Source of the DNA: Bacilli bacterium
GTDB taxonomy: Bacteria; Bacillota_I; Bacilli_A; RF39; UBA660
DNA length: 5,572 bases
Direction: 5' to 3'
Assembly: GCA_900769635.1 (NCBI GenBank)
Contig: CAAGHJ010000035.1
Location: 1-5,572 of the forward strand
The notes below the pieces were generated by a model. That model did not search any database. It had not been told where the DNA came from and worked only from the letters and a program-made list of their open reading frames with translations. The position numbers and the translations under genes were made by a program. Of this stretch, positions 1 through 5,438 are shown piece by piece; the stretch's first letter is position 1, and every line of letters begins with the position of its first letter.

Positions 1-16
1 GACGCTCTTCCGATCT
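1..16 (+). other. Illumina adapter remnant (not genomic)
   Basis: The first 16 bases, GACGCTCTTCCGATCT, are identical to the 3' end of the Illumina TruSeq read-1 adapter, and the A+T-rich native sequence starts directly after its final T. This is untrimmed library sequence at a contig end. It should be masked, and nothing should be inferred from it about the gene that it interrupts. Confidence 0.95.
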
Positions 17-17
17 T

Positions 18-158
18 TTTTCTTTATCAATAACAGCACTAATATCAGGGATGGTAGATATATTCATTACACAGATTATTTATCCATATGCAGTGTTTGT
101 ATTGTGTACTATATCATGGGTTAATTATAATTATAAACATGAAAATCGATTAAAATAA
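18..158 (+). CDS. C-terminal end of a membrane protein, possibly Wzy-like polymerase or ligase (5' end missing)
   Basis: An open frame enters from the contig edge and runs 46 codons to a TAA at 156-158. The peptide has two hydrophobic stretches (around SITALISGMVDIFITQIIY and AVFVLCTISW) and a polar, basic tail ending HENRLK, as expected for the last one or two membrane segments of an inner-membrane protein with a cytoplasmic C-terminus. Its place directly before glycosyltransferases and a flippase, and a general likeness to the end of O-antigen polymerase/ligase family proteins, suggest the Wzy-type polymerase of this cluster. That assignment is inference from context; the fragment is too short for a firm family call. 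The true start lies outside the window and the adapter replaces the preceding bases. Confidence 0.6.
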   Translation, partial: FSLSITALISGMVDIFITQIIYPYAVFVLCTISWVNYNYKHENRLK

Positions 159-189
159 TGTTTGATATAAAATATGAAAATGGATTTTC

Positions 190-203
190 GTTATTATAAT
201 AAC
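190..203 (+). promoter_or_regulatory. Possible -10 box inside a 14-bp palindrome
   Basis: GTTATTATAATAAC is a perfect palindrome that contains the consensus -10 hexamer TATAAT at 195-200, about 90 bases before the first glycosyltransferase. No good -35 hexamer lies 16-18 bases upstream, and the region is so A+T-rich that such a match could be chance. If real, it would start transcription of the four-gene operon separately from the upstream membrane-protein gene. Confidence 0.25.
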
Positions 204-273
204 TGTAAAAAATATGATAGATAGTAGTGTTATTAAAATTAAATATCAAAAATAAGTTATATGATTAATAATG

Positions 274-280
274 AAAGAGG
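274..280 (+). promoter_or_regulatory. Ribosome binding site that sets the GT4 gene start at 288
   Basis: AAAGAGG lies 7 bases before the ATG at 288. The frame is also open from an ATG at 261, but that codon has only A+T-rich sequence upstream, and starting there would add nine polar residues ahead of the DILSIAP strand that opens the glycosyltransferase fold. The start at 288 is therefore preferred. Confidence 0.75.
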
Positions 281-287
281 ATTTTGT

Positions 288-1496
288 ATGGATATTTTAT
301 CAATTGCACCTATAGATTTAAGACCTGATGCTAGTGCAGGAGCTGAAACTATAAATTTATATATGGAACATATGGCAAAACAAGGTCATAAGATTAGAAT
401 GATAGCTAGGACAAAACCAGCGGTACATGACAAGGTGGATAGATACTATTTATTAAATAAAGAAAATAATCTGGAAAATAGTTTGGTAAAGCTGGAAAAG
501 GGAATAGGCTGGCTGCTAAATCCAGGACAAAAATATTTATATAAAACATCTAAACAAATAAGAAATAATGTATTTTCGATATTAAAAAAAATTAAGCAAG
601 ACGGATATTATCCGCAGGTTGTTATTTTAGAAACAGTATCAGCATATCTATGGATTGATGATGTGAAAAGAATTTTTAAAAATGCTAAAATAGTAGCTGT
701 TTTACATGATATAGGATATCAAGGTACCTATAATAGAATGCTAATAGAAAATAATTGCATAAAAAGAAAATTGCGTAACCGTTTTTATAATTACGCTAAA
801 AAAGTAGAATTAATGGCTTTATCAAAAATAGATTTGATGTTTTTACTAAATGTGACTAATAAAAATATTCTATTAAATGATTCGAATAATTTGTCAGAAA
901 ACAAAATGGTGCATGTGTCAGCTCATTATATTGATTATTATAAACATCATTATAATGGAAATTATGATATATTATTTTATGGTTTGATGAGTCGCCCAGA
1001 AAATTATATGAGTGCTTTGTGGTTTATTGATAATGTTATGCCACTTTTGCCAGATAAGTTTCGATTTATTGTTATGGGGGGAAAACCAGTAGAGTCATTA
1101 AAAGAAAAAGCATCAGAACGGATAATAATTACCGGGTTTGTTACAGAGGAAGAAGTGCGTAGCAGATTTGAAAATTCATTTTGTTTTGCTTGTCCGTTGC
1201 TTTTTGGCAGCGGAATAAAAACAAAACTTTTAACTGCTTTTGCAACAGGTATGCCGATTCTTACTAATAATATTGGTATTGAAGGAATTCCTGCTAAGCA
1301 TGGTAATGATTATTATCATTGTGAAACAGCAGCGGAATACAGCAATTATATTCAACAATTAGCTAATGATACTAGTCTATATAATAAAATGGAACAAGCT
1401 GCATTGAGAGTAATAGATAGGGATTATAATTTATCGCGCAGCAAAGATACTTATGAAAAGGCATTGCTGTCTTTAGTGAATGAAAGGAGAAAATGA
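288..1496 (+). CDS. Glycosyltransferase, GT4-like (glycosyl transferases group 1)
   Basis: This 402-residue protein probably transfers a sugar from a nucleotide-sugar donor onto the growing lipid-linked repeat unit of a surface polysaccharide, on the cytoplasmic face of the inner membrane. The N-terminal Rossmann half starts with a DILSIAP strand, followed by a glycine/alanine-rich acceptor-side loop (SAGAE, residues 16-20) and an internal VAVLHDIGY segment (137-144). The C-terminal donor-binding half shows LFYGLMSRPENY (229-240), VMGGKP (262-267), ITGFV (281-285) and the family signature FGSGIKTKLL (306-315) with GMPILTNNIGIEGI (321-334). The length is normal for the family. One oddity: the signature normally reads KLLEA, with a glutamate thought to contact the donor ribose, but here residue 316 is threonine (LLTAFATG). 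The stop codon directly abuts the next gene's ATG, so the two are surely co-transcribed. Sugar specificity cannot be read from the sequence. Confidence 0.9.
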   Translation: MDILSIAPIDLRPDASAGAETINLYMEHMAKQGHKIRMIARTKPAVHDKVDRYYLLNKENNLENSLVKLEKGIGWLLNPGQKYLYKTSKQIRNNVFSILKKIKQDGYYPQVVILETVSAYLWIDDVKRIFKNAKIVAVLHDIGYQGTYNRMLIENNCIKRKLRNRFYNYAKKVELMALSKIDLMFLLNVTNKNILLNDSNNLSENKMVHVSAHYIDYYKHHYNGNYDILFYGLMSRPENYMSALWFIDNVMPLLPDKFRFIVMGGKPVESLKEKASERIIITGFVTEEEVRSRFENSFCFACPLLFGSGIKTKLLTAFATGMPILTNNIGIEGIPAKHGNDYYHCETAAEYSNYIQQLANDTSLYNKMEQAALRVIDRDYNLSRSKDTYEKALLSLVNERRK

Positions 1497-2438
1497 ATGC
1501 TGTTCAGTGTGATTATTCCTGTATACAATACCGGTGAAGATTTGCGAAGATCATTAGATAGTATTTTAGTTCAAAAGGGAAATTTTTCTGATTATGAGGT
1601 AGTCGTAGTAAATGATGGTTCCTATGACCAAGATACTTTGTCAATATTAGCTGAATATGATAGTAGATATGATAACATGAAGCTTATTCATCAGGAAAAT
1701 GGTGGTGGTGTCGCTGCACGGCGTCGTGGTATTGATGAATCACAAGGTAGGTATATAACGTTTATTGATAGTGATGATGAAGTTACATCAGATTATATGC
1801 AAACATTGCATGATATGGTGCAGGAACAAGCAGATATATATATTTTTAATAATTATTTAGTTAATCAAGGTCAAAATACTAAAATAGAAAAGGTCGATTG
1901 TCCACATGGGGGGGATAAAACCGAGTATGTGTTACGAAGGCTATTTAAAGCAACGATGAATGCAGTTTGGGATAAGATATATTATCGAGATGTTTTTATT
2001 CCAGTTAAAAATAGTTTGCCTGAATCTATTATGTTTGGAGATGATATGTATATGAATTTTCAGTATATATCATTGCGCAAAATTCAAAAGGCAGTTGTTG
2101 TGGAAAAACCGATATATTATCATTATGTTGGAACAGGAAAATCAGTATCAGATAGTAAATCAACAATTAAGCGTATTGCTGATACTAAAATATGTCTTAT
2201 GGCATTAGAACAAGCGGCGCAGCATTATTCAGAAATTAATTTATTAGAAAATTGTAAAGACTTTTGTTATGGTTATATGGTTCGTCATTTGCGTAATATA
2301 TCTAAACAAGGAGATGGGGTAATACTGAAATCTAATCCAGAGTGTGATTTTTCAGCAGTGAAAATTTTTAAAGCAACAGGTCTGAAAGGTTTTTGCTATC
2401 GATTAGCTTTAAAATCTGGTTGCTATAAATGGGTATAA
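1497..2438 (+). CDS. Glycosyltransferase family 2 (GT-A fold)
   Basis: This 313-residue inverting glycosyltransferase probably adds one sugar of the repeat unit at the cytoplasmic membrane face. It opens with the GT2 strand FSVIIPVYNTG (residues 3-13), then the nucleotide-binding VVNDGS (37-42), the acceptor-side NGGGVAARRRGI (68-79) and the metal-binding DXD region as DSDDE (91-95). Later motifs typical of the capsule and exopolysaccharide branch are NAVWDKIYYRDVF (155-167), FGDDMYMN (180-187; usually GED, holding the catalytic-base region) and the strand leading to KPIYYHY (204-210). No membrane segment is evident. The start is well set: AAGGAG at 1484-1489 lies 7 bases before the ATG, which directly follows the TGA of the previous gene. 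Codons 138-140 include a run of seven G. The acceptor and donor are unknown. Confidence 0.93.
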   Translation: MLFSVIIPVYNTGEDLRRSLDSILVQKGNFSDYEVVVVNDGSYDQDTLSILAEYDSRYDNMKLIHQENGGGVAARRRGIDESQGRYITFIDSDDEVTSDYMQTLHDMVQEQADIYIFNNYLVNQGQNTKIEKVDCPHGGDKTEYVLRRLFKATMNAVWDKIYYRDVFIPVKNSLPESIMFGDDMYMNFQYISLRKIQKAVVVEKPIYYHYVGTGKSVSDSKSTIKRIADTKICLMALEQAAQHYSEINLLENCKDFCYGYMVRHLRNISKQGDGVILKSNPECDFSAVKIFKATGLKGFCYRLALKSGCYKWV

Positions 2439-2456
2439 AATAAAGAAAAATAAAGA

Positions 2457-2463
2457 AGAGGTG
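2457..2463 (+). promoter_or_regulatory. Ribosome binding site supporting a TTG start
   Basis: AGAGGTG sits 6 bases before the TTG at 2470 and pairs well with the 3' end of 16S rRNA. The first in-frame ATG comes about 22 codons later and would remove the conserved N-terminal nucleotide-binding strand of the GT8 fold, so the TTG is the likely start. Confidence 0.75.
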
Positions 2464-2469
2464 TAAATT

Positions 2470-3483
2470 TTGATACAAGTGTGTTATACCTGCAACGAGG
2501 ATTATGCTCCTATCGTTGGCACAAGTATTATTAGTATAATGCAAAATCTGTCCAGTGGGGGGGTACATTTTTGGATATTATGTGATACGTTTTCGCTAAA
2601 AACTAAAGAAAAATTCAATAAAATTGCTAATAAATATTTGTGTAAAATTGATTGCATTGATATATCAAATAAAATGTCAGTACTATTAAGTACGGCTTTA
2701 GCAGATGAACCTGGTATGGTTCGTAAGGGTCAGATTTCATATATGTACGCTAGACTATTTATGGGTAGTGCAATTAGTAAAGATGTCGATAAGGTAATTT
2801 ATATCGATGCTGATACTATAATACAATGTGATTTAACCGAACTTTATACAACAGAATTAAAGAAGAATAAAATTTTAGCAGCAATTCGTGATGTATGGCC
2901 AGTTAATTATAATAAGGTTATTGGTTTTGATGAATATGAGGTATATTTTCAGTCTGGTCTTATGTTGGTAAATTTATATTTATGGCGGCAGGAAAAAGTA
3001 GAGTTACGTATTATGGAATATATAAAAAATTTAAAAATATATCCTGCACTACATGATCAAGATATTATTAATATCTGTATAAAAGGGAAAATTCAAACAC
3101 TGCCAGTAAAATATGGCATGATTTATCTTTTGCGTCACTACAGTCCAAATGATATCTATTATTTTTCCGGAAAAAGTATTAAACAATATTATTCATCAAA
3201 TGAAATATTATCAGCTAAAAAAACATTAAATGTAATTCATTATTCTGGCGATTATTTTGGACATCCTTGGGTTCGTCCATATGCTTGTTCTGATGCAAAA
3301 ATTTGGCAGAAATACTTTGCTATGTCACCGTGGCGAGAATATAATCCTTTTTATAAAAAGCCTGATATAAAATACTTGGTAAAAAAAATATTATATCCGT
3401 TTATTAGTAAGTTTTGGTTAAATCGTTTTCGTACTAGGTGTTGGCAAAGCAATGAACACTTGTATCATCAAATAAATGAGTAA
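2470..3483 (+). CDS. Glycosyltransferase family 8 (LPS galactosyl/glucosyltransferase type)
   Basis: This 337-residue protein is a retaining glycosyltransferase of the GT8 family, which includes LPS enzymes such as WaaJ/RfaJ that use UDP-glucose or UDP-galactose. The order of motifs is complete: the opening strand VCYTCNEDYAPIVGTSI (residues 4-20), SYMYARLFM (90-98), YIDADTII (111-118) with the metal-binding DAD at 113-115, YFQSGLMLVNL (159-169), LHDQDIIN (194-201), and the C-terminal metal/diphosphate-binding element IHYSGDYFGHPW (256-267), where the family usually has H-x-x-G-x-x-K-P-W. Residues from about 300 on are basic and aromatic (KKILYPFISKFW), resembling the amphipathic tail that holds GT8 LPS enzymes at the membrane. 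Translation starts at TTG. The 3' end overlaps the flippase gene by 8 bases, which suggests coupled translation. The 31-base gap from the previous gene has no terminator. The exact sugar is not predictable. Confidence 0.92.
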   Translation: MIQVCYTCNEDYAPIVGTSIISIMQNLSSGGVHFWILCDTFSLKTKEKFNKIANKYLCKIDCIDISNKMSVLLSTALADEPGMVRKGQISYMYARLFMGSAISKDVDKVIYIDADTIIQCDLTELYTTELKKNKILAAIRDVWPVNYNKVIGFDEYEVYFQSGLMLVNLYLWRQEKVELRIMEYIKNLKIYPALHDQDIINICIKGKIQTLPVKYGMIYLLRHYSPNDIYYFSGKSIKQYYSSNEILSAKKTLNVIHYSGDYFGHPWVRPYACSDAKIWQKYFAMSPWREYNPFYKKPDIKYLVKKILYPFISKFWLNRFRTRCWQSNEHLYHQINE

Positions 3484-4933
3484 TATAAAAAAGAATTTTA
3501 TGTATATTGGCATTTATAATATGTTTGCCATGTTGTTACCGTTAATAACATCACCAATATTGTCACGAGCACTAGGTGCTGAGGCATTAGGAATTTATGG
3601 TTACGTAGATGCTGTTACAGGGATTTTTTTGGTTTTTGCTACCACTGGTGTATATCGGTTTGGTATGCGTGAAATAGCTAAAGTGCGTGATAATAAAGAA
3701 AAAATGTCACAAATCTATAGTAATGTTCTAGCCATAAATACGGTAAATATTTTGATAGTTATTATTATCTACTTGTTGTTTATATTTACTAATAATTCAT
3801 CGTATGAACTTTATTTTTTAATAAAGTTAGGTGTATTGATAGCGGCGATGTTTGATAATGCGTTCTTTTATTGTGGTATTGAGAACATGAAGCCTATTAC
3901 TATTAGAGATGGCGTAGTTAAAATAACGGCTTTTTTTCTGATACTGTTATTGGTAAAAAAACCGCATGATTTAGTTTTGTACTTTTTTATTATGACAATG
4001 AGTAGTTTGATACCGGCAATTATAGGCTTTTTATATGCACGTAATTTCGTATACTTTGTAAAACCAAATTTTATTGAATGTCGCCGTATGTATTTGCCAA
4101 TGGTAATGTTAATCATTCCTATGCTAGCGTATAATTTGTATCAATCAATGGACAGAATAATGATAGGTCATTTGTTTGGAACAGTTGACGTTGGATATTA
4201 CCTTTGTGCAACTAAAGTTTTAGTTCCTCGCAGTATAATATCAGCGTTGGGAACGGCAGTTTGCCCAAATCTCACATATTTATATGCTATGGGGAAAAAC
4301 TTGGAAGCTAATTTAAAATTTTGTCGTTCGTTAATATTGTCATTGATATTTTCATTTATTGTAGCTGGTGTTACGGTAGTAATTGCAGATGATTTTGCTC
4401 CATTGTTTTGGGGAAATGATTTTGCGGAGTGTTCTTCTTTGATGATAGGATTAAGTATTACTATACCTATTTGGACAGTGGGAGAAGTTATTCGTTCACA
4501 ATTTTTGTTATCTAAGGGAAGAGATAATGAATATATTGCTACATTTATTTTTGGGGTGTTGATTAATGGTATAGTAAATTTTGCATTGATTCCTATTTAT
4601 GGTGCAAAAGGAGCTGTGATAGGTACTTTAGCAGCTGAATTATCTATGAGTATATTGCAGGTATATTTCGTCAGAGAAACGCTTTCAATAATAAATTATC
4701 TGCGACAAGCAATCCCTTATTTATTAATAGCAGTTGTTCTTTCTTTGTTTATAAGAGAATATCTTTTTATGTTTTTTATAAACAGAATTATTCGTATGAG
4801 TAGTCTCTTAATAGTTTTTTGCATAGCTTATTATATATTGTGTAAAGTATATGAGAAGTATAGTTCATCAAAATACATGACAGATTTAATGAATGTAGTT
4901 ATAAGGCGTTATAAAGAAAAATTTAAAAAATAA
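3476..4933 (+). CDS. wzx: Wzx-type polysaccharide repeat-unit flippase (MOP superfamily)
   Basis: This 485-residue integral membrane protein probably moves the undecaprenyl-diphosphate-linked repeat unit from the cytoplasmic to the periplasmic face of the inner membrane. The N-terminus (KKNF then LLPLITSPILSRALGAEALGIYGY, residues 5-43) matches the Wzx/RfbX pattern of K-N-x-x-Y, P-L-x-x-P and R-x-L-G-x-E-x-x-G. DRIMIGHLFG and VDVGYY (226-242) is the second hallmark, and GAKGAVIGTLAAE (376-388) is also typical. About 12-14 hydrophobic segments are visible, for example near 92-104, 150-160, 167-187, 206-220, 284-304, 352-374 and 413-427, and the tail is basic (RRYKEKFKK). The length is normal. 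The start overlaps the GT8 gene by 8 bases and lacks a clear Shine-Dalgarno site, so reinitiation from that gene is likely. The ATG nine codons in would cut the conserved N-terminus. No intrinsic terminator is visible after its stop. Confidence 0.93.
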   Translation: MSNIKKNFMYIGIYNMFAMLLPLITSPILSRALGAEALGIYGYVDAVTGIFLVFATTGVYRFGMREIAKVRDNKEKMSQIYSNVLAINTVNILIVIIIYLLFIFTNNSSYELYFLIKLGVLIAAMFDNAFFYCGIENMKPITIRDGVVKITAFFLILLLVKKPHDLVLYFFIMTMSSLIPAIIGFLYARNFVYFVKPNFIECRRMYLPMVMLIIPMLAYNLYQSMDRIMIGHLFGTVDVGYYLCATKVLVPRSIISALGTAVCPNLTYLYAMGKNLEANLKFCRSLILSLIFSFIVAGVTVVIADDFAPLFWGNDFAECSSLMIGLSITIPIWTVGEVIRSQFLLSKGRDNEYIATFIFGVLINGIVNFALIPIYGAKGAVIGTLAAELSMSILQVYFVRETLSIINYLRQAIPYLLIAVVLSLFIREYLFMFFINRIIRMSSLLIVFCIAYYILCKVYEKYSSSKYMTDLMNVVIRRYKEKFKK

Positions 4934-4944
4934 TTTAAATAATA

Positions 4945-5109
4945 TGATTTGTTACGAACAGTGACAACGAGTTACAAGTTATGCTGATTTTTATCAAAGG
5001 TTGATGATAAATAAAGTTTGCTGTTATCTGTCCATGGTTCTTTGCAGTTATAAAGCACATAAAATTTTGACGTAGGAAGTTTTAGCAGTTTTTTGAAATA
5101 AATTATTTT
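4945..5109 (-). pseudogene. Decayed internal fragment of an Rpn-family (PD-(D/E)XK) putative transposase
   Basis: Read on the minus strand from 5109, the frame gives KIIYFKKLLK then LPTSKFYVLYNCKEPW, followed by LYLSSTFDKNQHNL. This fits the conserved region of Rpn recombination-promoting nucleases/putative transposases (PDDEXK_2 family), which typically reads K-L-P-x-P-x-F-Y-V-x-Y-N-G-x-E and then L-x-L-S-D-A-F. The glycine after YN is cysteine here. A TAA at 4972-4974 stops the frame, yet the same frame continues afterwards as LVVTVRNKS, matching the family's next strand (usually L-E-L-x-V-x-V-Y-N-I-N); a GAA to TAA change would explain the stop. The N-terminal nuclease half is missing, because similarity ends where the hairpin repeat begins at 5110, and the C-terminal half is missing at the flippase side. 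The family call rests on remembered motifs, so it is moderately sure; that the piece is non-functional is well supported. Confidence 0.7.
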
Positions 5110-5141
5110 TTGCAATGCAACTTCTTCGCCCTTGCAGGGCA

Positions 5142-5163
5142 CCTTCCCCGCAAGCGGGGAAGG
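5142..5163. repeat. Hairpin 1 of the composite repeat
   Basis: CCTTCCCCGC (5142-5151) and GCGGGGAAGG (5154-5163) are perfect inverted copies with only AA between them, giving a strong stem with a GCAAGC tip. No T-run follows on either strand, so it is unlikely to be a terminator. Confidence 0.85.
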
Positions 5164-5201
5164 CATCGGTAGAGCATCTTTTCCGGCAGTATAAATAAGA
5201 A

Positions 5202-5222
5202 CCGTCCCGCAAGCGGGAACGG
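5202..5222. repeat. Hairpin 2 of the composite repeat
   Basis: CCGT plus CCCGC (5202-5210) pairs with GCGGG plus ACGG (5213-5222), with one unpaired A at 5218. It has the same CCCGCAAGCGGG tip as hairpin 1 but a different lower stem, which suggests duplicated and diverged modules. Confidence 0.8.
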
Positions 5223-5254
5223 CAAGGTTACAGCATAAAATAGCTGTAACCTTG
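5223..5254. repeat. Hairpin 3 of the composite repeat
   Basis: CAAGGTTACAGC (5223-5234) and GCTGTAACCTTG (5243-5254) are a perfect 12-bp inverted repeat around the 8-base A+T-rich loop ATAAAATA. It differs in sequence from the other hairpins and has no T-run after it. Confidence 0.85.
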
Positions 5255-5265
5255 TAGGGGAAAGT

Positions 5266-5279
5266 GGTCCGTTAGGACC
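5266..5279. repeat. Hairpin 4 of the composite repeat
   Basis: GGTCC (5266-5270) and GGACC (5275-5279) pair around a GTTA loop. They are followed by GAAAGGGGTCTG, which leads into the right inverted end of the element. Confidence 0.7.
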
Positions 5280-5301
5280 GAAAGGGGTCTGTAGATTGCA
5301 A

Positions 5302-5387
5302 TTTTGTTTTTGGCAGCAATAGTTGTCATATTTTAGCTGAACGAGGTTCATCATAATTGAAAGGAGATTTTGCAAAATGAGAGCAAG
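5302..5387. other. Unassigned stretch between repeat and terminator
   Basis: No convincing gene is seen here. On the plus strand AAGGAG (5361-5366) lies 10 bases before an ATG at 5377 that opens a frame of only ten codons (MRARKRLPQK, stop at 5407-5409), ending inside the terminator hairpin of the minus-strand gene. Minus-strand frames are short or run into the repeat and match no family I know. This may be the leftover 5' end of a displaced gene or simple chance. Confidence 0.4.
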
Positions 5388-5414
5388 AAAAAGACTGCCA
5401 CAAAAGTGACAGCC
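5388..5414 (-). terminator. Intrinsic terminator of the minus-strand Rpn-family gene
   Basis: On the minus strand GGCTGTCAC (5414-5406), a TTTT loop and GTGGCAGTC (5401-5393) form a 9-bp stem with two G-U pairs, directly followed by TTTTT (5392-5388). It lies 24 bases after the stop codon of the gene at 5439. On the plus strand no T-run follows the stem, so it should act only leftwards and would not stop transcripts from the polysaccharide operon. Confidence 0.85.
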
Positions 5415-5438
5415 TTGAAAGATGCAAATATTTTGTTG

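Larger units (their letters stand above)
5110..5301. repeat. G+C-rich composite hairpin repeat with 7-bp inverted ends
   Basis: About 190 bases, visibly richer in G+C than everything around them, hold four clear hairpins in a row plus a small one at 5128-5140 (GCCCT TGC AGGGC). The ends are inverted copies: TTGCAAT at 5110-5116 and ATTGCAA at 5295-5301. Two of the hairpins share the core CCCGCAAGCGGG (5147-5158 and 5206-5217). Open frames across it on the minus strand read as proline-rich stretches such as SPLAGK, a familiar artefact of such repeats, and no real gene is visible. I infer a non-coding, probably multi-copy interspersed element (MITE- or REP-like). Whether the short inverted ends are its true borders is uncertain, though the left one coincides with the break in the Rpn pseudogene. 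Confidence 0.65.

Noticed and set aside
261..287. Upstream in-frame ATG for the GT4-like gene
   Set aside because: It has no ribosome binding site and adds nine polar residues before the first strand of the fold; the ATG at 288 has AAAGAGG at a 7-base spacing.
2368..2568. Minus-strand 66-codon frame
   Set aside because: It spans the junction of the GT2 and GT8 genes antisense, has no ribosome site or family motif, and is explained by the low G+C coding sequence opposite.
3868..4116. Minus-strand 82-codon frame inside the flippase gene
   Set aside because: It is entirely antisense to a well-supported membrane protein gene; its basic, isoleucine-rich composition is what the reverse of such codons gives.
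4934..4990. Intrinsic terminator directly after the flippase gene
   Set aside because: I looked for a stem followed by a T-run after the TAA at 4931-4933 and found only weak A+T-rich pairing.
5223..5254. Terminator for the polysaccharide operon
   Set aside because: The 12-bp stem is strong but no T-run follows on either strand, and it lies about 290 bases past the flippase stop inside a repeat element.
5120..5290. CRISPR array
   Set aside because: Although short palindromic units recur, the repeats are unequal in length and sequence, have no regular spacing or unique spacers, and no cas gene is present.
5103..5375. Minus-strand 90-codon frame across the hairpin element
   Set aside because: Most of it is translated hairpin repeat (for example PFPLAGRF, CLPRLRGRC), a common artefact, and its N-terminal part matches no family I recognise.
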